A stretch of DNA of 20,942 nt, taken from Actinomycetota bacterium. GTDB taxonomy: Bacteria; Actinomycetota; Actinomycetes; Nanopelagicales; Nanopelagicaceae. Positions 7,281-14,073 of the stretch are shown here, piece after piece. The first letter of the stretch is position 1. The number at the start of each line of letters is the position of its first letter. The position numbers were made by a program, and so were the translations under genes. Under the pieces are notes generated by a model. The model saw only the letters and a list, made by a program, of their open reading frames with translations. It was not told the DNA's origin and did not search any database. Where the stretch lies: NCBI GenBank assembly GCA_026392815.1, contig JAPLBI010000161.1, positions 1 to 20,942 on the forward strand, read 5' to 3'.

Positions 7281-8181
7281 AATCTATCTCTTCAATTTTT
7301 GGATAAGAAGATTGCGCTCCCTTTCGGGTAACGCTCTTGGTTGCACAATCGATTCCAAATTGAACTGCTGATTCTTCGCTTGCACCCGATGCTAACGCCG
7401 CAGCAAACGCGCCAATAAAGCAATCTCCAGCGCCTGTTGTATCTGTCGCTGTTACTTTCTTAGCTGCAAACCTTTTAACGGTTCCCTCGGCAGTTACCAG
7501 CGCTGCTCCATCGCTTCCCAAGGTAACAATCGTGCGACCAGTTTTACGAAGCGATGCGATAACTGCATCTGAATCTGGTGCGCGATGTGTCTTATCAAGT
7601 TCTGCGAATTCAATCTCGTTAGGTATTAACCAATCTGTTAACTCGAGCAGGTCATCTGTAAGTGGTTGGTAAGGCGCAGGATTGAGGATCGTAGTAATTC
7701 CAAGTTCTTGAGCGGTACGAAAAGCAGCCAGTGTTACCTCTTGTGGAATTTCACATTGCGCAATTAATACGCTTACTTCCTTTAACTTTGAAACTTCATC
7801 AATTGCGTTCTGTGGCGTCAAAGCAAAATTTGCACCTGGAACAATTGAAATTCGATTCTGTCCTTGGCCATCTACCCAGATATGTGCCACGCCGGTGTGT
7901 GTTGGCAATTGCAGAACTGAGGTTGTATCCATTCCACAGTTCTTAAAGTTAGCCAAGCTTTCGCTACCAAATCCATCGTTTCCGATGCCGGTAATCATTG
8001 TGACTTTAGCGCCAGTACGGGCAGCCATTACTGCTTGGTTTGCGCCTTTTCCACCGAATCCAGTTGTAAAACTTTCACCAAAGCGGGTTTCTCCGGCTGC
8101 AGGAAGAATGTCTGCATAGACAGTTAAATCCATCATGGTGCTGCCGATTACTGCGATCTTGGTTTTGGAAAAGTCTTGCAT
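7261..8181 (-). CDS. rbsK: Ribokinase (PfkB family)
   Basis: Protein of 306 residues with both PfkB signatures: GFGGKGANQAVMAARTGA (41-58) and DTTGAGDCFIGAFA (247-260), where D253 is the catalytic base. The N-terminus GSTMMDLTVYADILPAAGE and NPAPYQPL (167-174) are typical of ribokinase rather than fructokinase. It phosphorylates a pentose, most likely D-ribose to ribose 5-phosphate. Translation starts at an ATG 2 nt after the stop of the Gfo/Idh gene, so this is the third gene of a minus-strand operon with an aldolase and a dehydrogenase. No rbsABC genes accompany it in the window. Its partner may be the convergent RbsD-like mutarotase. Confidence 0.85.
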   Translation of the reverse strand: MQDFSKTKIAVIGSTMMDLTVYADILPAAGETRFGESFTTGFGGKGANQAVMAARTGAKVTMITGIGNDGFGSESLANFKNCGMDTTSVLQLPTHTGVAHIWVDGQGQNRISIVPGANFALTPQNAIDEVSKLKEVSVLIAQCEIPQEVTLAAFRTAQELGITTILNPAPYQPLTDDLLELTDWLIPNEIEFAELDKTHRAPDSDAVIASLRKTGRTIVTLGSDGAALVTAEGTVKRFAAKKVTATDTTGAGDCFIGAFAAALASGASEESAVQFGIDCATKSVTRKGAQSSYPKIEEIDFSLIAK

Positions 8182-8183
8182 CT

Positions 8184-9335
8184 TTACAACGCAACTTCCG
8201 TACGAGTTTCGTGTGATTTCATCGCTGCTGCAAATGTGCGATGCGAATCAACAACTTCAGAAACAGAGGCGCAAGCAAATTTGTCACCAAGTTTTCCTTC
8301 ACGTTCTGCAAAGTAGGCAGCCCACATCTGCAAGAGCGCATCGGGAAAGCCGAATTCAAAGATATGTCCGGTGATCACTGGCCAATTTGAAACGTGACCT
8401 GGTTGGATCTCAGACCAGACTTGTTCTCCGTTGCGCAGCGCGAAGGTGTGATAAACCGCAGGGTTCTTTGTGCTAAAGCGAACTCCCCCGGTCATTCCAA
8501 TTGCGCTAAAGAAGAAGGTGTTGCTTTCACCTGGAGCGATTCGTTTCATCTCCCAGAACATCGGAAATTCGCGATCGTTGCCGGGGTTGGCAGCGCGCAT
8601 CGCAAGGACCGCGTTATCGAAAGTATCGCAAGGCACTTGCTCGCCTGCAGCGCTTTCGCGATGCGTAACGATGTCATCGAGAATTGCAAAAACCTTAGTT
8701 GGTTTATATCCCAAGCGAAGTGGAATATGCGCGGCATGCATTCCAAGATCGCCAAGTACGCCGATATCTCCGCAGAATTTACGTTGGCGTTTCCAGTTAA
8801 TTTTCTTCTTGCGATCGATATCTGATGAGTGAAGTAACCCAGAACGAACTTCTACGATCTCTCCTAGGTTGCCACTGCGCGCTTCGCGAATAGCAGCCTG
8901 TGCGCCCGGAAAGAATGGCAGTTCGCTGGAAACGCGTACGAAGTTCTTCTTACCAACTAGCGCCGCTTCAATTTTCTCAGCCGCGGCTAGATCAATCCCG
9001 AAGGGCTTTTCACCTAGAAAATCTTTACCGGCGTTTATGGCAGCGATGTAAATTTCTTCATGCAGGTTATGCGGAACGGCTATGTAAACCACATCTACGT
9101 TGGGGCTAGCCAATAACTCTTTGTAATCACTGTACGACTCAGAAACTCCGGCGTTGGTAAAGAATTCGCGCACTGCATCAGATGTATCTGCGATTGCGGT
9201 AATCACGGGGCGCACTGGATGATCTAAGAGCGCATCCCAGCGTCCAACTAGAGCAAGTAATTCACGGCCCATTAAGCCGCCGCCGATAATTCCGACTTTT
9301 ACCGTCTTTTGTTTAAAAATATTGGGTGCAGACAT
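8184..9335 (-). CDS. Gfo/Idh/MocA-family sugar dehydrogenase
   Basis: NAD(P)-dependent oxidoreductase of 383 residues acting on a sugar or polyol. The Rossmann domain shows GIIGGGLMG (15-23); the catalytic lysine is in GEKPFGID (K110), and GDLGMHAAHIP (195-205) supplies the D196/H200 pair. The ATG at 9335 is chosen because it lies 1 nt after the stop of the aldolase gene; a TTG at 9350 would add five residues and overlap that gene. It is the middle gene of the aldolase - dehydrogenase - ribokinase operon. Substrate unknown. Because D-apiose dehydrogenase (ApsD) belongs to this superfamily, it is one candidate for the missing first step of the apionate operon, as is the SDR at 17510-18226. Confidence 0.85.
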   Translation of the reverse strand: MSAPNIFKQKTVKVGIIGGGLMGRELLALVGRWDALLDHPVRPVITAIADTSDAVREFFTNAGVSESYSDYKELLASPNVDVVYIAVPHNLHEEIYIAAINAGKDFLGEKPFGIDLAAAEKIEAALVGKKNFVRVSSELPFFPGAQAAIREARSGNLGEIVEVRSGLLHSSDIDRKKKINWKRQRKFCGDIGVLGDLGMHAAHIPLRLGYKPTKVFAILDDIVTHRESAAGEQVPCDTFDNAVLAMRAANPGNDREFPMFWEMKRIAPGESNTFFFSAIGMTGGVRFSTKNPAVYHTFALRNGEQVWSEIQPGHVSNWPVITGHIFEFGFPDALLQMWAAYFAEREGKLGDKFACASVSEVVDSHRTFAAAMKSHETRTEVAL

Positions 9336-9336
9336 A

Positions 9337-10167
9337 TCAAGCAGAGACAATCTTTAGCGCATCTTGTGCTGAAGTGCCTTTATGCAACATCGCCATCAAC
9401 GCTTGGGTCATCTTCGCTGGTTTTGGATGGGCGATGATATTTCGACCGTAAACAATTCCGGCAGCACCCTGCTTTAGAACTTCGGCGGTGCGATTTAGAA
9501 GTTCCTCATCAGAGACACGTCCACCACCGCGAACTAGAACCGGTACTGAACCAGCGGTTTGAATGACGTGGTGGTAATCAGCTGCAATATCAGTTGGATC
9601 TGCCTTAATTACATCTGCACCTAATTCAATTGCTTGGCGCACTAGTGGTACAACTTTTTCAAGTTCACCATCTGATGTGTATCCGCCAGTTGTTGCATCT
9701 TTCATAACTAGTGGCTCAACCATTAGCGGCATTCCGTAATGTTCGCACTGCGCCTTTAGAGTCATGATGTTGCGAATACATGAATCGCGAAGTTCGGGGC
9801 GGCCAGGAAGATCAAGTAAGTTCACAACCACGATCGCGGCATCAAGGCGAACTGCCTGCAGAACCGCATCCTCCAGCAAAATACTAAATAGATGATCAGG
9901 AATTACCTTGCCGTAAACGTTTGCGACATCTGTGCGCAACACCAGCGCCGGTTTATTTGGCTTCGGATTGTTCTGTAGGTGCTTGGCTTGCCCTAGGGTC
10001 AATTGAATTGCATCAGGTGCGGCATCGATCAAGGTATTTACTGCAGCGCCCATATCTTCAATGCCTGCAAGGAATGTTCCTTCACCAAAGAAGCCATGGT
10101 CTACTGCGATATCGAAGCAGCGGCCATTGTTAAATAAGCGCTTTAGGCGAATTGATACATCAGACAT
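9337..10167 (-). CDS. Class I aldolase, DeoC/FbaB/LsrF family
   Basis: TIM-barrel protein of 276 residues. N-terminal DIAVDHGFFGEG (19-30) is the DHG motif of FbaB/LsrF-type enzymes. The likely Schiff-base lysine is in GADVIKADPTD (K188), and the phosphate-binding loop is VLVRGGGRVSD (210-220) with YGRNI near residue 241. Known members are archaeal-type fructose-bisphosphate aldolase, LsrF and ADH synthase, so the reaction is aldol or thiolase chemistry on a phosphorylated sugar; the precise substrate cannot be read. It is the first gene of an operon with the Gfo/Idh dehydrogenase and ribokinase. The ATG has a GGAG ribosome binding site 7 nt upstream (10175-10178). Confidence 0.8.
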   Translation of the reverse strand: MSDVSIRLKRLFNNGRCFDIAVDHGFFGEGTFLAGIEDMGAAVNTLIDAAPDAIQLTLGQAKHLQNNPKPNKPALVLRTDVANVYGKVIPDHLFSILLEDAVLQAVRLDAAIVVVNLLDLPGRPELRDSCIRNIMTLKAQCEHYGMPLMVEPLVMKDATTGGYTSDGELEKVVPLVRQAIELGADVIKADPTDIAADYHHVIQTAGSVPVLVRGGGRVSDEELLNRTAEVLKQGAAGIVYGRNIIAHPKPAKMTQALMAMLHKGTSAQDALKIVSA

Positions 10168-10210
10168 TAAGTGGCTCCATTTTCGCTGGTAATTTCATTA
10201 ACTCTGCAAG

Positions 10211-10216
10211 TAGTCT
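10211..10216 (+). promoter_or_regulatory. -10 hexamer of the mannose-6-phosphate isomerase gene (leaderless)
   Basis: TAGTCT is followed by exactly 6 nt and the ATG at 10223. There is no ribosome binding site and no convincing -35. The 55-bp region upstream is shared with the divergent aldolase operon. Confidence 0.45.
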
Positions 10217-10222
10217 AGAACC

Positions 10223-11257
10223 ATGTCACAGAGTTCAACCACCCCTTCCAAGCTACCTTCTAATCAATTTGATCACTTTTATCGCGGTGGCAATCGAATC
10301 GGCGCCTTACGTCATGGCCCTGGCGGACCAATGCGCCCGGAAGAGTGGATCGGTTCGATCACAACTCGTTTTGGTGAAGCAGAGCAAGGGCTTTCACGTT
10401 TAAGTGATGGCACTTTGCTTCGTGATGCAATCAAGAACGATTCTGATGGTTGGTTGGGCGCAGATCACGTAAAGAACTTTGGCTTAAGTACAGAAATTTT
10501 AATCAAGTTGCTAGATCCAGATCAGCGCCTTCCCGTTCATTACCATCCAAATAAAGCCTTTGCGAAAACTCATCTCGGTTTAGATCATGGAAAAACTGAA
10601 GCGTGGATTATCTTGGAAGCGCCCGCCGGTTCTGGAGTTGGACTCGGATTCGCACAGAAACAGAATAAAGAAGATCTACTTAAATTGGTTCGCGCGCAAG
10701 ATTCTGCGGCTCTTCTTGCATCACTTCGCCGCACCGAAGTTCAAGTTGGAGATGCTGTATTAGTTCCTGCAGGTGTAGCGCATGCAATTGATGCCGGAAT
10801 ATTTGTTTTGGAACTACAAGAGCCAACTGATTTATCAGCGCTCCTTGAATGGGAGGGCTTTGCAGTAGATGGAATCAAAGATGGCCATCTCGGTTTAGGT
10901 TTTGAAACTGTCACCGATGCGCTGATGCTTGATCCGCTATCTGACTCTGAATTTGATTCACTAATTACTCATAACGTCTTTTCTGGTGGAGCGCTTCGTT
11001 CGGTTCTTCCTCTGAAATCAGATGGCTACTTCCGCGCGCATTTAGCGCCTGGTTCTGGCGATTTCCCTGCTGGCTTTGCCGTCGCACTTGTTCTAGATGG
11101 ATCAGGATCAATTTCCTTCGCTAACGCACCAGAAATGGCGATCACTAAAGGCGATGCTGTGGTCATTCCACATAGCGCTGGCGCTTTCACATTTAGCGGC
11201 GCAAATGCAATTGTCTGTCGCCCACCACTTGCAGAACTGGCGCGAGTAGCGCCGTAA
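10223..11257 (+). CDS. manA: Mannose-6-phosphate isomerase, class I
   Basis: Zinc-dependent cupin isomerase linking mannose 6-phosphate and fructose 6-phosphate, 344 residues. Metal-ligand positions are all present: LPVHYHPNKAFAK (H106, H108), GKTEAWIIL (E126) and VLVPAGVAHAID (H187). A second, more degenerate cupin-like half follows. It is cytosolic. The gene is monocistronic or paired with the FGGY kinase gene, which begins 15 nt downstream on the same strand. Divergent type I isomerases can accept other sugar phosphates, and in this sugar island the true substrate may not be mannose 6-phosphate. Confidence 0.8.
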   Translation: MSQSSTTPSKLPSNQFDHFYRGGNRIGALRHGPGGPMRPEEWIGSITTRFGEAEQGLSRLSDGTLLRDAIKNDSDGWLGADHVKNFGLSTEILIKLLDPDQRLPVHYHPNKAFAKTHLGLDHGKTEAWIILEAPAGSGVGLGFAQKQNKEDLLKLVRAQDSAALLASLRRTEVQVGDAVLVPAGVAHAIDAGIFVLELQEPTDLSALLEWEGFAVDGIKDGHLGLGFETVTDALMLDPLSDSEFDSLITHNVFSGGALRSVLPLKSDGYFRAHLAPGSGDFPAGFAVALVLDGSGSISFANAPEMAITKGDAVVIPHSAGAFTFSGANAIVCRPPLAELARVAP

Positions 11258-11272
11258 GCGTCACGATTAAAA

Positions 11273-12586
11273 ATGTCTCAACAAATTTTGATCGGTGTCG
11301 ATATCGGCACCTCTCGAATTAAGGCAGTTGCAACAGATATTGATTTAAAGGTAGTCGCTGAGTATGCCGAGCCAACTCCTTGGCGCCATGAGAAAAACAC
11401 TAGCGATATAGATATGTTGCTCTTAGCGAAAACGGTCACCGCAGTTGCTGCGAAGGCTGCAGAGATTGCTGGTGGCAAAGTCGCCGCTATTGGCTTTACC
11501 GGTTTTAGCGAAACCGGAGTTTTAATTGATGGCGCAGGTAAGCCACTTGCACCTGGTTTAGCGTGGCACGATCCGCGCGGCTTAACCGAACTAATCATTA
11601 AAGAACTTGGCGATTACGAATTTAGAGCGCGCGCTGGTGCGCTGTTAAATGAAATTGCATCGATTTCAAAAACGCTCTGGTTAAATCAGGAATACCCCGA
11701 AACTCGCAAAGCCAAACATTTTCTCTCAGCGCCAGAATGGGTTGCTTACTGCCTTGGCGCAGATTTGGTAAATGAACTTTCACTAGTAAGCAGAACTGGT
11801 TTCTACGATGTCGAAGCGCGTGCGCCTTGGCGTGAAGCAATGGCGTTAGTTGGCGGCGGAGAAGATTTCTTAGCTCGTTTAGTTGTGGCAGGCGAACCAA
11901 TTGGAATTGTTAACAACGATGCCCCAGAAGTTTTGCGTGGTGCAGTCATTACTATTGCCGGACATGATCATTTCACTGCCGCTTATTACTGCGGTGCGAT
12001 AAATGAAGGTTCGCTCTTTGATTCGATGGGAACCGCTGAAGCGTTGCTTAGAACATTTAAGAAGCCGCTATCCCGAGATGCCATCGCTGAATTAGCAGCA
12101 GCTAATGTGGGCTTGAGCGCTTCGGTAATTGCAGATCACTACACCTTGCTAGGCGCGCTACCAACTGGCCTAACACTTGAAAGAGTTTGCTCGCTCGTTG
12201 GTGTTTCAACGCGTGATGAGAAGATCGCTCTTGGTGAAGCAGCGTTAAAGATAGATCCAAAAGCTAGTGCGCTGCGTGTTAACAATGATTATCACGGCCT
12301 CTCTGTCACCAATCTCGATGATGCCGTCTCACCTGCCGCCCTCTTTCGAGCAACTGCTGAACATCTCGTTGATGAGTCAGTGAAGATGGTCTCGCTGATT
12401 GAGAAGTTCACCGGACCTGCCACAGAGGTAGTTATCGCCGGTGGTTGGGTTAAAAACCCAATGATCGCCAGCGCTAAGAAGAAACAATTTGGAAGTTATA
12501 AAGTCTCTGATGCCACCGAGGCTGGTGCGACAGGTGCCGCGGAGTTTGCAGGCATCGCTGCAGGAATCCTTAAGTTAAGAAGTTAG
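11273..12586 (+). CDS. FGGY-family carbohydrate kinase
   Basis: Protein of 437 residues, shorter than xylulokinase or ribulokinase (about 480-560). ATPase-fold motifs: GVDIGTSRIKA (8-18), FTGFSETGVLID (75-86), the catalytic aspartate in AGHDHFTAAYY (D232), and VVIAGGWVKNPM near 389-400 for adenosine binding. Candidate substrates are a ketose, polyol or sugar acid, and none can be chosen from the motifs. It follows the isomerase gene by 15 nt with no ribosome binding site, so it is probably cotranscribed. Its stop codon abuts the stop of the convergent ROK gene with no base between (TAG|CTA). Confidence 0.8.
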   Translation: MSQQILIGVDIGTSRIKAVATDIDLKVVAEYAEPTPWRHEKNTSDIDMLLLAKTVTAVAAKAAEIAGGKVAAIGFTGFSETGVLIDGAGKPLAPGLAWHDPRGLTELIIKELGDYEFRARAGALLNEIASISKTLWLNQEYPETRKAKHFLSAPEWVAYCLGADLVNELSLVSRTGFYDVEARAPWREAMALVGGGEDFLARLVVAGEPIGIVNNDAPEVLRGAVITIAGHDHFTAAYYCGAINEGSLFDSMGTAEALLRTFKKPLSRDAIAELAAANVGLSASVIADHYTLLGALPTGLTLERVCSLVGVSTRDEKIALGEAALKIDPKASALRVNNDYHGLSVTNLDDAVSPAALFRATAEHLVDESVKMVSLIEKFTGPATEVVIAGGWVKNPMIASAKKKQFGSYKVSDATEAGATGAAEFAGIAAGILKLRS

Positions 12587-13354
12587 CTACTTATATTGTT
12601 CAAGAGTCCAGGCGCGAACACCGCCGGCTACTCCTGCTGCATTTGGAACGATAACAACTTCATCGCCCATGCGATCTAGATCGGCTTGGCGAATACAACG
12701 CGCATTTCCACCGCCGATATAAAGACGATCCCACATAAATACTGGGCGAAGTTCATCGACCATGGCGCGAATGCGACGTGACCAGAAAGCATTTCCGAGA
12801 CGACGACGCTCGTGTTCGCCGATCCATGTGTCATAAGTCGTTGCGCGACGTACTGGCGCATGTGAAAACTCAATGTGTGGTGATAGTGATCCACCGTAGA
12901 AGATTGCAAAGCCAAGTCCAGTTCCGAGCGTGATCACAACTTCATACCCAGAGCCGGAGATAATTCCGGCGCCATGTACTTCAGCATCATTTAAAACGCG
13001 AGTTGGCATCTCTAACTTTTTGCTTAGCGCGTTCTGCATATCAAATCCGCTCCACTGTTCTTGGAGTTCTGGATCGATCTTTGTGCGTGGACCAGATTTA
13101 GTCATGTAATGCGGAGTTGAGATAACAACACCGTGGCGGATCATGCCGGGCATACCAACTGTTGCGCGATAGGCCGAAGGAAGTGAATCGGAAATGCCTT
13201 TAATGGTTTCAATAAATCTTTCAGGTGAAAGAGGGTAAGGAGTTTCAATTCGACTTGGCTTTGAGTGCATTGTGCCTGACTCATCGAGTACGCAACTCTT
13301 TAGAAAGAGTCCACCGCAGTCGACGGATAGCGTTAAGCGCTCATCGTTGGCCAT
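12587..13354 (-). CDS. ROK-family kinase, polyphosphate-glucokinase-like
   Basis: Protein of 255 residues with DCGGLFLKS (12-20) as the phosphate-1 loop, the catalytic aspartate in RVLNDAEVHGAG (D123), LGTGLG (143-148) and a sugar-binding glutamate in HIEFSH (E162). The zinc-binding cysteine cluster of classic ROK kinases and repressors is absent and there is no DNA-binding domain. That, together with length and layout, fits actinobacterial polyphosphate/ATP glucokinase. The loop DCGG replaces the usual DIGG. An upstream TTG at 13372 would add six residues; the ATG at 13354 is preferred because a -10-like GAGAAT sits 6 nt before it. Phosphate-donor specificity is unknown. Confidence 0.7.
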   Translation of the reverse strand: MANDERLTLSVDCGGLFLKSCVLDESGTMHSKPSRIETPYPLSPERFIETIKGISDSLPSAYRATVGMPGMIRHGVVISTPHYMTKSGPRTKIDPELQEQWSGFDMQNALSKKLEMPTRVLNDAEVHGAGIISGSGYEVVITLGTGLGFAIFYGGSLSPHIEFSHAPVRRATTYDTWIGEHERRRLGNAFWSRRIRAMVDELRPVFMWDRLYIGGGNARCIRQADLDRMGDEVVIVPNAAGVAGGVRAWTLEQYK

Positions 13355-13360
13355 TGGAAA

Positions 13361-13366
13361 ATTCTC
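13361..13366 (-). promoter_or_regulatory. Possible -10 hexamer of the ROK kinase gene (leaderless)
   Basis: GAGAAT on the minus strand, 6 nt before the ATG at 13354, matches TATAAT at four of six bases. TTCAGT (13389-13384) lies 17 nt upstream as a poor -35. If real, the kinase is not simply the third gene of the araBD operon. Confidence 0.3.
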
Positions 13367-13407
13367 CCACAACCCTTGCTACAACTGAAATTCTTATTTG
13401 GCTAGGC

Positions 13408-14073
13408 TTATTTACCGCGTTGGCCATAGATATTTTGATAGCGGTCAAACAACTTATCGACGCTCTCTTGATCAATTAACTGCAGGGTCCCAAGTGATTT
13501 CGCAATCCAAGTTGTCTTTGCTACATCTTCACACATCACTGCAGATTTAACAGCTGCAGTTGCATCTTTGCCAATCGAAAAGACGCCATGGTTCTTCATT
13601 ATTACCGCGGAAGAACGGTGTCCTGTAAGAGTTTCAACAACGCCTTTACCAATTGCATCGTTGCCGATAAGTGCAAATGGACCGAGAGGGATTTCGCCAC
13701 CAAACTCGTCAGCCATTGCAGTTAGGGCACATGGGACAGCGCTGTGTACTGCGCTCCACGCAGCAGCGTAATTTGAGTGAGTGTGCACAACTCCGCCCAC
13801 ATCTTTCATATGACGATAAATATAAGCATGGGTGTGGGTATCACTCGATGGTGAAAGTTCACCTTCTAGAACATTTCCATCAAGATCACAAATAATCATC
13901 TGCGAAGGTTTCAGATCTTCGTAACTAACTCCGCTTGGTTTAATCATGAAGCGCTTGCCATCTGACATGCGCTCTGAGACATTGCCGGCAGTCCAGGCAA
14001 CTAAACCATAACGCTGTAGATCAATATTTAATTTGCAGACCTTCTCGCGCAAATCTTTATCGGAACTCATCAT
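13408..14073 (-). CDS. araD: L-ribulose-5-phosphate 4-epimerase (class II aldolase/epimerase family)
   Basis: Protein of 221 residues, close to the 231 of E. coli AraD. Motifs: WTAGNVSER (27-35), SSDTHTH (76-82), metal-binding VVHTHSNYA (H97, H99) and MKNHGVF (H162), which together place the catalytic zinc. It would convert L-ribulose 5-phosphate to D-xylulose 5-phosphate. Members of this family also act as L-fuculose-phosphate-type aldolases, so an aldolase role on another ketose phosphate remains possible. The start overlaps the stop of the ribulokinase gene (ATGA at 14073-14070). A second ATG directly follows. The araA isomerase is not in the window. Confidence 0.8.
   Translation of the reverse strand: MMSSDKDLREKVCKLNIDLQRYGLVAWTAGNVSERMSDGKRFMIKPSGVSYEDLKPSQMIICDLDGNVLEGELSPSSDTHTHAYIYRHMKDVGGVVHTHSNYAAAWSAVHSAVPCALTAMADEFGGEIPLGPFALIGNDAIGKGVVETLTGHRSSAVIMKNHGVFSIGKDATAAVKSAVMCEDVAKTTWIAKSLGTLQLIDQESVDKLFDRYQNIYGQRGK

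Noticed and set aside
8394..8825. Long open frames on the plus strand inside the Gfo/Idh gene (also 8470-8832)
   Set aside because: They lie antisense to a gene with clear motifs, show no recognisable family or ribosome binding site, and have biased composition typical of shadow frames.
9336..9350. TTG at 9350 as start of the Gfo/Idh gene
   Set aside because: It would add five residues inside the aldolase gene; the ATG at 9335 lies 1 nt after the aldolase stop and gives a normal family N-terminus.
7261..10167. Inositol (iol) or sulfoquinovose catabolic operon
   Set aside because: A dehydrogenase, PfkB kinase and class I aldolase are present, but the diagnostic genes (IolD/IolB, or a sulfoquinovosidase and isomerase) are missing.
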